Positions 7,794 to 16,546 of a stretch of DNA of 64,000 nt are shown in pieces; the first letter of the stretch is position 1; every line of letters begins with the position of its first letter. Location of the stretch: NCBI RefSeq assembly GCF_052044135.1, contig NZ_JBQDYF010000013.1:1-64000 (forward strand), in the 5' to 3' direction. The DNA comes from Salinisphaera sp052044135 (GTDB taxonomy: Bacteria; Pseudomonadota; Gammaproteobacteria; Nevskiales; Salinisphaeraceae). The translations under genes and the position numbers were made by a program. A model generated the notes under the pieces. It was not told the DNA's origin and did no database searches. It worked only from the letters and a program-made list of their open reading frames with translations.

Positions 7794-8460
7794 CTACGCG
7801 GCCGCACCGGCGGCGCGCAGGAATGCCTCGACCCAATCGAAGGCATTGTGGCCCCGGATGATCTCGCGCATGGCCTGCATGCGCCGACGCCGTTCGGCGA
7901 CCCGCATGCGGCAGGCCGCGTGGATACACTCGGCGGTCGAAACCACGTCATGCGGGTTGACCAGCAACGCATGCTCGCCGAGTTCGGCCGCCGCGCCGGC
8001 GAACTCGCTGAGGATCAGCACGCCGTTGCCGTCGCGCTTGGCCGCGCAGAATTCCTTGGCCACCAGATTCATGCCGTCCTTGAGTGGGATGACCAGCGCG
8101 ATATCGGCCACTTGACTGATCGGCACCGTGCCGATACGCAGCTATCGTTGATGGCGCGCCAGGCCCGGGGCGCCGATCCGGATATCGATACCGCGCTCTC
8201 CAGCCTCGGTCTCGACATGCTCGAATGGCTACCCAGATATCGACCCGGCACGAAAATAGATGATTTTTCGGGTTGATACCGCGAGCATGCGATCGCATGC
8301 TCGCCGCGGCCACTGGCCGCGAAGCCGGATTAATAGCGCAGCGCCGGCGCATCACGGGGGTCCAGCGCCGATACCCGGCCGTCGGCGGCCGGATGGGCCC
8401 GCCAGCCGTTGTCTCCGGCTCCTGCCAACGACACGGGCAGCCGATTCGATACCATAATCA
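7794..8460 (-). pseudogene. otsA: Decayed trehalose-6-phosphate synthase (ends kept, middle lost)
   Basis: Two separated pieces of a GT20 synthase lie on the minus strand. The N-terminal piece (about 8337-8460) reads DRLIMVSNRLPVSLAG, the start of OtsA. The C-terminal piece (7794 to about 8140) reads IPLKDGMNLVAKEF, then LILSEFAGAA and ALLVNPHD, the conserved OtsA ending. The roughly 300 residues between, with most of the active site, are gone, replaced by about 100 bp of unrelated sequence and a MITE-like element. The N-terminal piece runs into a stop codon inside that element's end. The gene is divergent from intact otsB, as expected for a former trehalose locus. Confidence 0.85.
8238..8336 (-). 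mobile_element. Short MITE-like element inside the otsA remnant
   Basis: Read on the minus strand, this 99-bp segment matches the element at 48124-48295 over most of its length: it starts CTATTAATCCGGC, continues through CGCGGCCAGTGGCCGCG and GCGAGCATGC, then AACCCGAAAAATCATC, and ends GTGCCGGGT. Relative to that copy it lacks about 83 bp between two GGC triplets. The ends are imperfect inverted repeats and the interior consists of back-to-back palindromes. It has no coding capacity, so it would depend on a transposase encoded elsewhere. Confidence 0.7.
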
Positions 8461-8513
8461 GACGATCACCACCGACTTGGCTGACTGCGTTGGACTCGCT
8501 ATCTTGGCTCGCC

Positions 8514-9278
8514 ATGACAAACCTGCCCGCCCCGGACGAAAGCTGGGCCCTGTTCCTGGATGTTGACGGCACCCTGATTGATACAGCGGGCCACCCGGAC
8601 TCCGTTCAACCCTCGCACCGCCTCGGGGAAATCCTCGGCCGCACCGCCGACGCGCTGGACGGCGCCCTGGCATTGATTTCCGGCCGGCCGATCGCCGAGA
8701 TCGACCGGCTCACCGAACGCGTCGCGCCGGCGGCTTCGGGCCTGCACGGGCTCGAACTGCGGACGCCTGCCGCCGGCTATGAAGGCCCGCAGGTCGACGT
8801 CGAAGATCTGCGCGCCGCGCGCGACCGGCTACAGCGGCTCGCCGCCGGGCACCCTGCGCTGTATTTCGAGGACAAGCAGGCCACGCTCGCCCTGCACTAT
8901 CACAAGGCCGACAACACGACCCGCGGCGAGGCCGAACGCGCCGTGCGCGAAATCGTGGCCGAGGCCGACGGCGCATTGTCCCTGCTGGCGGGCAAGGCCG
9001 TGTATGAGATCAAGCCGGCACGCGGCGATAAGGGCCGCGCCCTGCAACGCTTGATGAGCGACCCGCCCTTCGCCGGGCGCTGCCCGGTGTATGTCGGCGA
9101 CGATGTCACCGACGAAGCGGCGTTCGTGGCCGTGAATTCGCTCGGGGGCGTATCGGTACGGGTGGGCGGCCCCGGCTCGAGCGCGGCACGGTATCGGCTG
9201 GACAGCGTAGACGAGGTACTGGAATGGCTCGAGCAGATCGCCACCACGCTGAAGACCCCGAGCCCGCGGCCGACCTGA
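8514..9278 (+). CDS. otsB: Trehalose-6-phosphate phosphatase
   Basis: HAD-superfamily phosphatase that removes phosphate from trehalose-6-phosphate. The 254-residue protein has HAD motif I LFLDVDGTLID near residues 12-22, motif II ISGRP near 58-62, and motif IV VYVGDDVTDEAAF near 187-199. The Lys of motif III lies in KPARGDKGRAL near 166-176. Length and motifs look intact. The ATG at 8514 has a weak ribosome site; it was chosen for its position before motif I. The partner synthase gene beside it is broken, so this enzyme may have no substrate unless another otsA exists. A GH15 pseudogene starts within its 3' end. Confidence 0.93.
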   Translation: MTNLPAPDESWALFLDVDGTLIDTAGHPDSVQPSHRLGEILGRTADALDGALALISGRPIAEIDRLTERVAPAASGLHGLELRTPAAGYEGPQVDVEDLRAARDRLQRLAAGHPALYFEDKQATLALHYHKADNTTRGEAERAVREIVAEADGALSLLAGKAVYEIKPARGDKGRALQRLMSDPPFAGRCPVYVGDDVTDEAAFVAVNSLGGVSVRVGGPGSSAARYRLDSVDEVLEWLEQIATTLKTPSPRPT

Positions 9279-9701
9279 ATCTGGGCCTGACCGACAACGG
9301 CCGGATCGCGGCTCCGGTGGGTGCGCGGGCTCGCATCGTCTGGGGCTGTTTCCCCGATTTCCAGGGCGGCCCATTGTTCAGCCGGTTGCTCGACGACCGG
9401 GAACGCGGCTACTCGGCGATCGACATCGACGATTGCGTTGCGATAGAACGCGAATATCTGCGCAATACCGCCATCCTGCGGACCACTGGCGGCGCGGTCC
9501 AAATCGGCCATCGGGCGTACGGACGAGGCCCGGCGCCTGTTCGACAACATGCTCGAACATCGCAGCGATCCCGGCATGCTGTCCGAGGGTATGGATCCCC
9601 AGACCGGCGAACTGTGGGGCAACTATCCATAGACCTACAGCGTGGCCGGCATCACCAACGCCGCGCTGCATTTGTCGCGGCGCTGGGAGGAAGTGTTCTG
9701 A
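9224..9701 (+). pseudogene. Decayed GH15 glucoamylase/trehalase-like gene (internal deletion, nonsense codon)
   Basis: The first part, read from the ATG at 9224, gives DLNLGLTDNGRIAAPV, then ARIVWGCFPDF and EREYLRNTAILRTT, matching the start of GH15 proteins of the glucoamylase/trehalase type. After about 9485 the similarity jumps to another frame and reads DEARRLFDNMLEHRSDPGM, SEGMDPQTGELWGNYP and VAGITNAALHLSRRWEE, the end of the same family. Around 450 residues are missing between. In the 3' piece a TAG at 9630-9632 replaces the Gln codon expected in NYPQTYS. The start overlaps the otsB end, as in intact otsB-GH15 pairs. It cannot make a working enzyme. Confidence 0.83.
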
Positions 9702-9751
9702 GTGGCCGCAGCCGGACGCCCCACGACGCCCGGCCCCGCGGCTCGGCGACG

Positions 9752-10756
9752 TCAGCGATTGCGCACCAGCAACAACTTGCCCAGGTGGCTGCCCGACTCC
9801 ATCGCCGCATGGGCTTCGTTCGCCTGTGCGAAATCGAAGGTCTGGTCGATCATCGGCCGCAACCGACCGAGCTCGAACAGCGGCCGCAGCCGGTCGTCGA
9901 ACATACGCGCCATCGCGATGCGGCGCTCCAGCGGCAGGCTGCGCATGGTCATCGCCACCAGCGACAGTCGACGCATAAGTAGCGTGGCCATGTTCAACTC
10001 GGTCTTGGCGCCGCCCATGATGCCGATCTGAACCTGGCGCCCTTCGTCACGCAGCGCGGCCAGATTATCCTCGAGCACCGCCGCGCCCACGAAGTCGAGT
10101 ACCACATGCGCCCCGCCGGTCTGGTTGTGCACCCGTTCGGCCACGCCATCGACACCGTCGACGGCGCCCAGGTCGAAAGCCGTGCCCAGCCCGAGCGACT
10201 TGAACCGCGTGGCCAACTCATCGAGCCGTTCCTGAGCACGACTGGTCGCGATCGAACGACTGCCCAGGGCCGCGATCAACTGCAACGCGGCCACGCCGAC
10301 GCCGGAGGTGGCCCCACGCACCAGCGCCCACTGGCCGGGCGCCAGCCCACCCTCGAGAAACAAGCCGCGGTAGGCCGTGAGAAACGCCTCGGGAACCGCG
10401 GCCGCCGAGGCATGATCGTAGTGCGCGGGCGGCATCATGGTTTCACGCTCGTGCACCACGACCTGTTCGGCGTAAGCGCCACCGCCAATCAGCCCCATGA
10501 CCGGATCACCCACCTTGCGCGTGGTCACGCGCTTGCCCACGGCGGCCACCTCGCCCGCGTACTCCAGCCCCGGACGAAGCGGATCGAACCCCGCGGGCGG
10601 CGGATAGGCCCCCCGACGCTGCATGATGTCGGCACGATTGATGCCGATGGCCCGGATATCGACCAGCACCTCGTCTGGCCCGGGCTTGGGTGACTTTATA
10701 TCCGCCAGGACCAGCTTCCGCGAGTCGTCCTTGTCGTCGATCAACCATGCGCGCAT
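9752..10756 (-). CDS. NAD(P)H quinone oxidoreductase, zinc-free MDR family (PIG3-like)
   Basis: A 334-residue medium-chain reductase of the quinone oxidoreductase branch. It opens MRAWLIDD, has GINRADIMQRRGAYPPP near residues 38-52 (a hallmark of the TP53I3/PIG3-like group) and the nucleotide-binding stretch VRGATSGVGVAALQL near 145-159. It lacks the cysteine ligands of zinc alcohol dehydrogenases. Such enzymes reduce quinones with NADPH. The ATG at 10756 was preferred over longer upstream readings because homologues begin here and GAGGCAATAACGCT precedes it. It stands alone on the minus strand, next to the decayed trehalose locus. Confidence 0.88.
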   Translation of the reverse strand: MRAWLIDDKDDSRKLVLADIKSPKPGPDEVLVDIRAIGINRADIMQRRGAYPPPAGFDPLRPGLEYAGEVAAVGKRVTTRKVGDPVMGLIGGGAYAEQVVVHERETMMPPAHYDHASAAAVPEAFLTAYRGLFLEGGLAPGQWALVRGATSGVGVAALQLIAALGSRSIATSRAQERLDELATRFKSLGLGTAFDLGAVDGVDGVAERVHNQTGGAHVVLDFVGAAVLEDNLAALRDEGRQVQIGIMGGAKTELNMATLLMRRLSLVAMTMRSLPLERRIAMARMFDDRLRPLFELGRLRPMIDQTFDFAQANEAHAAMESGSHLGKLLLVRNR

Positions 10757-11149
10757 AGCGTTATTGCCTCGATGGATCAGTGAACATGCCCGCTCCGCGA
10801 CAACCTGCCTGCGATGCCGCCGCGCCGGAGGAGCACAATACACATCCCGCGCCGCGCGGTGAACGGCTTGTTGACACACCCTCGGCAGCTCGCGGATAGA
10901 TCGGGCCGGTTGCCGCAGGCACACGGCCGCGACGAAGCACCGTTCCAAGGGCGCCCCTCCGGAGCGCAAGCGATGATTCCACAAGGGCAAAGTTGTTGCC
11001 GTTGCCCGACCCACGGCGCGCGGCATGAAACGGCAACCGACCATAACGCGGGCTGAATGCTCACCGCGGATATCGCCCTTCTACCACCCGACGATTACGT
11101 TAAACTGCCCATCGAAATTCTTTGCAGAACGCCCGCCAGGGAGGATCGC
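10757..11149. other. Gene-free interval between the quinone reductase and the lipoprotein gene
   Basis: These 393 bp separate two divergent genes and so should contain both promoters. TTGACA occurs on the plus strand near 10874, but no good -10 hexamer stands at the right distance. No repeats, RNA genes or small reading frames with a convincing ribosome site were seen. Confidence 0.5.
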
Positions 11150-11611
11150 ATGTACAAGACCATCACCCTGTTCAGCGCACTTGTTCTGGCCGTCTCCATG
11201 ATCGGCGGCTGCGCCAACTGGAAAAACTCCGATACCGGCACGCTGCTCGGCGGCGCGGCGGGCGGCGCCCTGGGCTCGCAGATCGGCAGTGGCACCGGGA
11301 CCACCATCGCCACAGTGGTTGGCACGCTCGCCGGCGCGGCGCTCGGCAACAAGGTCGGCCAGCACTTCGACCAGAAGGATCGCCGGCAATTCGGCACTGC
11401 CCTCGAATCGAATCAGACCGGCAAGACCACGAGCTGGCACGATCCGAACAGCAACCAAAGCTACTCGGTGACGCCCACCCGCACCTATAAGCAGGGCAAC
11501 CAGCCCTGCCGCGACTTCACCATGGACGCGAATATCAATGGCCAGCCGAAGAAGGTTACCGGCACCGCCTGCCGCCAACCGAATGGCACATGGAAGGTCG
11601 TGAACTCGTAA
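11150..11611 (+). CDS. Glycine-zipper outer-membrane lipoprotein (17-kDa antigen-like)
   Basis: A 153-residue exported protein. The N-terminal signal peptide ends in a lipobox (MIGGC) with the lipidated Cys at residue 21, followed by Ala and Asn, which favours the outer membrane. Residues about 30-65 form a glycine zipper (LLGGAAGGALGSQIG, then GTLAGAALGNKVG), as in Rickettsia 17-kDa antigen and OsmB-like proteins. The C-terminal half is polar and ends with two Cys flanking the VTGTACRQ segment. GGGAGGATCGC gives a good ribosome site. An intrinsic terminator follows. The precise role is unknown; related proteins influence envelope stability. Confidence 0.88.
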   Translation: MYKTITLFSALVLAVSMIGGCANWKNSDTGTLLGGAAGGALGSQIGSGTGTTIATVVGTLAGAALGNKVGQHFDQKDRRQFGTALESNQTGKTTSWHDPNSNQSYSVTPTRTYKQGNQPCRDFTMDANINGQPKKVTGTACRQPNGTWKVVNS

Positions 11612-11636
11612 CGGCGGCGATCACCATCGTATGATT

Positions 11637-11667
11637 CGAAAGCCGGGCCGGGTGCCCGGCTTTTTCA
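11637..11667 (+). terminator. Intrinsic terminator after the lipoprotein gene
   Basis: The stem AAGCCGGG pairs with CCCGGCTT across a short GC-rich loop and is followed by TTTTT. It lies about 30 bp after the lipoprotein stop and just before the ribosome site of the thioesterase gene. Confidence 0.88.
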
Positions 11668-11686
11668 TGTCCGAGGAGAATGCTGC

Positions 11687-12115
11687 ATGCCCGAACGCCC
11701 TGCGCGCGATGCCTATGCGTGGTTCTGCGACATACCCACGCGCTGGATGGACAACGACATCTACGGCCACGTCAACAACGTCACCTATTACTCGTATTTC
11801 GATACCGCCGCCAATCGTTATCTGATCGAAGCCGGCGGCCTGGATATCCACGCCGATCCCGTAGTCGGCTTCGTGGTGTCGTCGAACTGTCGCTACCACG
11901 CGCCGATCGCCTTCCCCGAGGCGCTCGAGGTCGGGTTGCGTGTCGACCGGCTCGGCAACCGCTCAGTGACCTACGGACTCGCGATTTTCGCCGCCGGCGC
12001 CGAGACCGCCAGCGCCGACGGCGAATTCGTGCATGTATTCGTCGACCGGGCCAGTGGCCGCTCGACCGCCATGCCCGACAAGCTCGCTCGTGCGCTCGGC
12101 GAGCTCTGTCGGTAA
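11687..12115 (+). CDS. Acyl-CoA thioesterase, 4HBT hot-dog family
   Basis: A 142-residue single hot-dog domain protein. The motif RWMDNDIYGHVNNVTYYSYFD spans residues 19-39 and contains the catalytic Asp (in the D-x-D/N-x2-GH-VNN pattern) of 4-hydroxybenzoyl-CoA thioesterase-type enzymes. They hydrolyse acyl-CoA or aryl-CoA thioesters in the cytoplasm, usually as tetramers. GAGGAGAATGCTGC before the ATG is a strong ribosome site. A terminator separates it from the lipoprotein gene, so it is probably a single-gene unit. The acyl substrate cannot be deduced. Confidence 0.9.
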   Translation: MPERPARDAYAWFCDIPTRWMDNDIYGHVNNVTYYSYFDTAANRYLIEAGGLDIHADPVVGFVVSSNCRYHAPIAFPEALEVGLRVDRLGNRSVTYGLAIFAAGAETASADGEFVHVFVDRASGRSTAMPDKLARALGELCR

Positions 12116-12447
12116 TACGGCTGCGGGGCCACGCTGTTCATTCGAACCACGGGGCAACACAGACGCTGGTTTCGCACTGATGTGCGAAACCGAGCCCGAC
12201 CCTCGGCGCTTAAATCGACACATCTATTCCGAACCACACGCCAGGAATCAGTCGCCGAAACGAACCACCAGTCCAGTGACGCCCTGAGAAGGCAGTCCGA
12301 AATGGCCCACCACAGAAATCCGGCCTGCCCAACCCCTTCCATGTCGTCACAGCATTAACAACCTCAGTCGGCCGCGAAGCGCGCGATACAAAAAGCCGGA
12401 CAGGTTCACCCGGCCCGGCTCGTCATTCACAAGCGTCGCAAACGGCT
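12116..12447. other. Gene-free interval with a perfect hairpin and a terminator
   Basis: The 332-bp gap lies between two convergent genes. A perfect hairpin with a 10-bp stem occupies 12168-12191 (left arm GGTTTCGCAC, loop TGAT). Its core also occurs at 21658-21676 in the repeat-rich region. The complement of about 12388-12425 forms a GC-rich stem, AGCCGG...CCGGCTTTTTG, a plausible terminator for the minus-strand reductase gene. No reading frame of interest was found. Confidence 0.65.
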
Positions 12448-13515
12448 TCAGCCAATCGGCGGAATGATCCGCTCGGCCGCCAGCCGATCAAACAGATCCA
12501 GGAACGACGCCCGCGTCTCGCGGTGCGCGTAAAAACCAAAGTCCCGGCACTTGTTCACGTCGTTGACGCATTCCTGCGTCCGGCCGAGATCGCCATCGGT
12601 ATGCCACCAGGAGGCCAGCCGGGTCACGTCCGGCTCGATCAGGTCGTAGCGCTCGGCGATTTCGCGCCAGGTGCTCTCGATGCCGGCCATCTGCTGTTCG
12701 AGCGGCTGCGGCGTTTGCGGGCAGTCCGCCACTTCGAGGCCGAAGTGTTCGCCGATCTCGGTCCACATCCGGCGCCAGCGAAAGGTATCGCCATTGACGG
12801 TATTGAACGCCTGATTGGCCGCCCCCGGCGCGAGTGCGGCCCATTCCATCTGGCGGGCCAGCAACAGCGCATCGGTCATGTCGGTGAGATAGTGCCACTG
12901 TTCGGTCGAGCCCGGGAAGGTAAAGGTGCGACCGGTCTCGCGGCAGATCGAGGCATAAACGGCCAGCGTCGTGCCCATGTTCATGATGTTGCCGGGCGCA
13001 TAGCCGACCACCGTATGCGGCCGGTGCACGTTCCAGGCGATGCCGTAGCGTTCGGCCACGTCACGCATGATGTCTTCGAGGGTGTAGTAGAAGTTCGGGC
13101 CCGGTACACGCTCGGCCGACTCGCGGAACGGCGTCTCGACCTGCCCGCTGCCATAGGCTTCGAAGGAACCGAGATACTGCTTGGTACCCGTGACCAGCGA
13201 GACATGCGTCAGGCGCTCGGGATCGAGCGCGGCGAACAGGTTGTTCATCATTGCGCCGTTGGCCTTGACGTTCTCGTCCTCCGAGTCGCGCTGGGTCCAT
13301 GTGCAATAGAACACGTGCGTGATGGGCAGCCCCTTCAATGCTTCGGCACTGGCGGCTTCATCCAGCAGATCGGCCGATACGGGTACCACGCCCGGCGTCT
13401 TGGACGGACGGCGCGACAGACCGTAGACGGTCCAGCCGCTGGCCACCAGATACTGGGCGAGATTGCCGCCGGTGATGCCGGTGGCGCCGACGACGAGTGC
13501 GTTTCCCTTGCGCAT
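12448..13515 (-). CDS. SDR reductase of the PRISE type (progesterone 5-beta-reductase/iridoid synthase-like)
   Basis: A 355-residue NAD(P)-dependent extended SDR. It begins MRKGNALVVGATGITGGNL with the GxxGxxG motif, then THVFYCTWTQRD near residues 66-77 and FYYTLEDIM near 141-149, the region holding the unusual catalytic Tyr of PRISE enzymes; VHRPHTVVGYAPGN follows near 161-174. This family reduces the C=C bond of enones; bacterial members act on various small enones. The ATG at 13515 was chosen because the N-terminal Rossmann strand begins right after it. A LysR-type regulator is divergent with about 100 bp between, suggesting substrate-controlled expression. Confidence 0.85.
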   Translation of the reverse strand: MRKGNALVVGATGITGGNLAQYLVASGWTVYGLSRRPSKTPGVVPVSADLLDEAASAEALKGLPITHVFYCTWTQRDSEDENVKANGAMMNNLFAALDPERLTHVSLVTGTKQYLGSFEAYGSGQVETPFRESAERVPGPNFYYTLEDIMRDVAERYGIAWNVHRPHTVVGYAPGNIMNMGTTLAVYASICRETGRTFTFPGSTEQWHYLTDMTDALLLARQMEWAALAPGAANQAFNTVNGDTFRWRRMWTEIGEHFGLEVADCPQTPQPLEQQMAGIESTWREIAERYDLIEPDVTRLASWWHTDGDLGRTQECVNDVNKCRDFGFYAHRETRASFLDLFDRLAAERIIPPIG

Positions 13516-13618
13516 AAACGTTGTTCCCGGCGGGCACGCCGCCGTGCTGGAAATGACACCGGCTATTGTGATCGACTGAGTGCTTGCAACAAGCGCGAAC
13601 ATCGCAAATATTTATTGC
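13516..13618. promoter_or_regulatory. Divergent promoter region with LysR-type dyad
   Basis: This 103-bp gap separates the reductase gene and its divergent LysR gene. A 13-bp dyad, GCTTGCAACAAGC, at 13582-13594 has the symmetry expected of a LysR-family operator. The stretch next to the regulator start is AT-rich (AAATATTTATTG). Assigning the dyad to this regulator is an inference. Confidence 0.5.
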
Positions 13619-14563
13619 ATGAAACGCAACCTCGACCTGAATGCGCTACGTACGTTCCGGTTGGTGGTCGACAGCGGCGGTTTTACCGCGGCCGCCCGTC
13701 GCAGTCACCGTGCCGTGTCGTCGGTTTCACGCCAGATCGCGGCGCTCGAGTACGGCCTCGGCCAGCCGCTGTTCCATCGTCACACGCGAGCGGTCGAACT
13801 CACCGAGGCCGGCGCCCGCTATATCGAGACGATCCGCCCGATGCTGGATCAGCTCGATGCGGCGACCGAAACCGTGTTCGAGCATGGCGACGAACCCGCC
13901 GGCGTGCTGGCGATCAACGCCCCGGTGGCGTTCGGCGAGCGCCAGGTGGTGCCGCTGGTGCACGGATTCACCCAGCGCCATGCCACGATCAAGGCCGAGC
14001 TGCGGCTGACCGATACGTTCGTCGACCCAATCAAGGCCGCCAGCGATATCACCTTCCGCGTCGGCCCTCTGTCCAACGCCGGCCTGGTTGCCCGGCCGCT
14101 CGCGCCGATGCAGTACCTGGTGGCCGCCGCCCCGCGCTATCTCGAGCGCCGCGGCGCGCCCCGGCGACCGGCCGAACTGCTCGATCACGACTGCCTGTTG
14201 TATCAGGGCGAATACGGCCGCCAGCGCTGGTACTGGCGCGAGACTGGCACGGCGCGCTTCAATCGCCTGGATGTCGACGGCCCGCTCTACAGCGACGATG
14301 CCACCAGCCTGCGCGCCGCCGCCAGCCTCGGCCTGGGGCTGGTCCTGTTTCCCAGCTGGCTGATCGAGACCGAATTACGCAGCGGTGCCCTGGTGCCCGT
14401 CCTGCCCGGCTGGCAATGGGAAGTGGCCGCCGAAACCCGCTCGATTCACATGCTGTACGCGCAGCCTCGGTTCTGTCCGCCCAAGGTCCGGGCCTTCGTC
14501 GACTACGTGCTGGAGACCATCGGCGACCCGCCGCGCTGGGACCGCTGGGCGGCGCCGGATTGA
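13619..14563 (+). CDS. LysR-family transcriptional regulator
   Basis: A 314-residue LTTR. The N-terminal winged helix-turn-helix reads LNALRTFRLVVDSGGFTAAA and then VSSVSRQIAALE within residues 6-45. The rest is the two-lobed effector-binding domain, with DITFRVGP near residue 140 and ASLGLGLVLFPSWL near 238-251. It resembles the subgroup that often controls a divergent oxidoreductase gene. The ATG at 13619 places the HTH at the usual position. It probably controls the divergent PRISE-type reductase and its own expression; the effector is not known. Confidence 0.92.
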   Translation: MKRNLDLNALRTFRLVVDSGGFTAAARRSHRAVSSVSRQIAALEYGLGQPLFHRHTRAVELTEAGARYIETIRPMLDQLDAATETVFEHGDEPAGVLAINAPVAFGERQVVPLVHGFTQRHATIKAELRLTDTFVDPIKAASDITFRVGPLSNAGLVARPLAPMQYLVAAAPRYLERRGAPRRPAELLDHDCLLYQGEYGRQRWYWRETGTARFNRLDVDGPLYSDDATSLRAAASLGLGLVLFPSWLIETELRSGALVPVLPGWQWEVAAETRSIHMLYAQPRFCPPKVRAFVDYVLETIGDPPRWDRWAAPD

Positions 14564-14631
14564 ATCCTCCGGCCGCCGCCGGCCGTATAGCCACCTGTTA
14601 AGCTTGTTCACTCACCGATACAAGGACGCCC

Positions 14632-15411
14632 ATGTCCGCCCTCGCCGTCTTCGGTACCGGTCTGCTGACCGCCGTCGCACTGCTCTTCATCGTCTGGCTC
14701 ATTCAGTTGTTCACCCGCAACGCCGGCCTGGTGGACGTAGTCTGGTCGGCCGCCCTCGGCCTGATCGCGCTGGAATACGCACTGGCCGGCGACGCGCCGG
14801 TCGTCGCCCGCCTGCTCATGGCCGTACTCGCCATCACCTGGTCGTTCCGGCTGGCCGGTTATCTCGCGGCTCGCATGAAAGGGCAGCCGGAGGATTCGCG
14901 CTATACCGCGGCACGCGAATCCTGGGGCGCCCGGGCCGATCTTTACATGCTCGGGTTTTTCCTGTTGCAGGCCGTGATCGCGGCCGTGTTGTCGATTCCC
15001 CTGCTCGTCATCGCCTACATGGACGCTGGCCCGTCGGTTGTCGCCGGCGCGCTGGCTGTCGTCGTGTGGTTCGTGTCGGTGGTCGGCGAAGGCACGGCCG
15101 ACGCCCAGCTCAAGGCCTTCAAGAGCAAGCCCGAAAACCGGGGCAAGGTCTGCCGCGAGGGCCTGTGGTACTACTCGCGTCACCCGAATTATTTCTTCGA
15201 ATCCCTGCACTGGGTGAGCTACGTCGTGCTGGCGATCGGCGCCGGCTGGTGGTGGGCGACGTGGATCGGGCCGGTGCTGATGGCGGTCCTGCTGCTCAAG
15301 ATCTCGGGCATCCCGACGGTCGAAGGAAAGGATGCATCCCAAAAGCGTGAAGGCCACGATGAGTACCTGCGCACCACGAACGCGTTCATCCCCTGGCCGC
15401 CCAGGAAATAG
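14632..15411 (+). CDS. DUF1295 membrane protein (steroid 5-alpha-reductase/ICMT-like fold)
   Basis: A 259-residue inner-membrane protein with about six hydrophobic segments and the DUF1295 signature LWYYSRHPNYFFE near residues 181-193, followed by GIPTVEGKD near 224-232. The RHPNY motif and the fold are shared with NAD(P)H-dependent sterol reductases and isoprenylcysteine methyltransferases, so a lipid-modifying reductase is likely. It is first of three plus-strand genes with short gaps (41 and 32 bp), followed by a fatty-acyl methyltransferase and a secreted protein. DUF1295-methyltransferase pairs are recurrent in bacteria that modify unsaturated fatty acids. The exact reaction is inferred. 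Confidence 0.85.
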   Translation: MSALAVFGTGLLTAVALLFIVWLIQLFTRNAGLVDVVWSAALGLIALEYALAGDAPVVARLLMAVLAITWSFRLAGYLAARMKGQPEDSRYTAARESWGARADLYMLGFFLLQAVIAAVLSIPLLVIAYMDAGPSVVAGALAVVVWFVSVVGEGTADAQLKAFKSKPENRGKVCREGLWYYSRHPNYFFESLHWVSYVVLAIGAGWWWATWIGPVLMAVLLLKISGIPTVEGKDASQKREGHDEYLRTTNAFIPWPPRK

Positions 15412-15452
15412 AATCCACCCGCCAACACGCCAAGCGACAAGGAGCCGAGCGA

Positions 15453-16514
15453 TTGGATAGTCTGCCCATTGAGGCCTGCGAACGCGGGCTCGTCCCGGAT
15501 TTCATCGCCCGCGCCGGCATGCGCCGCCTGATCGGCCAGCGACTGGCGACACCGGAAGCGAAAAACGCCGACAAGCGCCACGCAGCCATGCGCGCGTTTC
15601 TCGAACGCGCGAACTCGGGGCCGATCGCCCAGCACACCGCCGACGCGAATGCCCAGCACTACGAACTGCCGCCCGCGTTTTTCGAACAGGTCCTGGGCAC
15701 GCACCTGAAATACAGCGGCTGCCTGTTCGAGCCCGGTATCGACGATCTCGATACGGCCGAACACGCCATGCTGGCGCTGACCGCCGACCGGGCGCGGGTG
15801 CGCGATGGTCATCGCATCCTCGATCTCGGCTGCGGCTGGGGCTCGTTCTCGCTCTGGGCGGCGCGGCGTTTTCCCCATGCCAGCGTTCGCGCGGTGTCCA
15901 ACTCGAACACCCAGCGCGAATGGATCGCGGCGCGCGCGGCCGAGCGCGGGCTCGACAATCTCGTGGTCGAAACCTGCGATATCAATCACTTCGACCCGGG
16001 CGAACAGGTGTTCGACCGGATCGTGTCGATCGAGATGTTCGAACACATGCGCAACTACCGCGCGCTGTTCGCCCGATGTGCGCGCTGGCTGGACGACCAC
16101 GGCCGCCTGTTCGTGCATGTCTTCGCGCACAAGCATCTGGCCTATCGTTTCACCGACGACTCGGCCAGCGACTGGATGGCGCGTTACTTCTTCACCGGCG
16201 GCGTCATGCCGAGCGAGCACCTGTTCGCCCACTTCCAGCAGGACCTGCTGTTACGCGACAGCTGGTGGTTGTCCGGCGCGCATTATCGCGATACCGCCAA
16301 TGCCTGGCTGGCCCGCATGGATGCCAACCGCGATTCGATAATGGCCGTGATGCGTGAAACCTACGGCGACGCCGATGCCGAACGCTGGTTCAACCGCTGG
16401 CGCATGTTCTTCATGGCCGTGGCGGAATTGTTCGGTTATCGCGGTGGCAACGAATGGGGCGTCGGCCATTATCTGTTCACGCCGCGTCGGGCACTGGACG
16501 ACGTGCGTACGTAA
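15453..16514 (+). CDS. Cyclopropane-fatty-acyl-phospholipid synthase-like methyltransferase
   Basis: A 353-residue SAM-dependent methyltransferase of the CFA synthase family. Motif I DLGCGWGS lies near residues 125-132, VSIEMFEHM near 190-198 and the family HYELPPAFFEQVLG near 68-81. CFA-type enzymes methylate double bonds of membrane phospholipid acyl chains, giving cyclopropane or methyl-branched products. It is shorter at the N-terminus than E. coli Cfa. The start is TTG at 15453, supported by AAGGAG eight bases before it. The DUF1295 neighbour suggests methylation followed by reduction, as proposed for 10-methyl and furan fatty acid pathways; this is an inference. Confidence 0.88.
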   Translation: MDSLPIEACERGLVPDFIARAGMRRLIGQRLATPEAKNADKRHAAMRAFLERANSGPIAQHTADANAQHYELPPAFFEQVLGTHLKYSGCLFEPGIDDLDTAEHAMLALTADRARVRDGHRILDLGCGWGSFSLWAARRFPHASVRAVSNSNTQREWIAARAAERGLDNLVVETCDINHFDPGEQVFDRIVSIEMFEHMRNYRALFARCARWLDDHGRLFVHVFAHKHLAYRFTDDSASDWMARYFFTGGVMPSEHLFAHFQQDLLLRDSWWLSGAHYRDTANAWLARMDANRDSIMAVMRETYGDADAERWFNRWRMFFMAVAELFGYRGGNEWGVGHYLFTPRRALDDVRT

Positions 16515-16546
16515 GCGATGCGCGGATAACAACCAAGGAGCGCCCC

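Noticed and set aside
8130..8237. A reading frame on the plus strand beside the MITE-like element (QARGADPDIDTALSSLG)
   Set aside because: It has no start, no homologue that I recognise and is interrupted by the element. It is reported only as unrelated sequence inside the otsA remnant.
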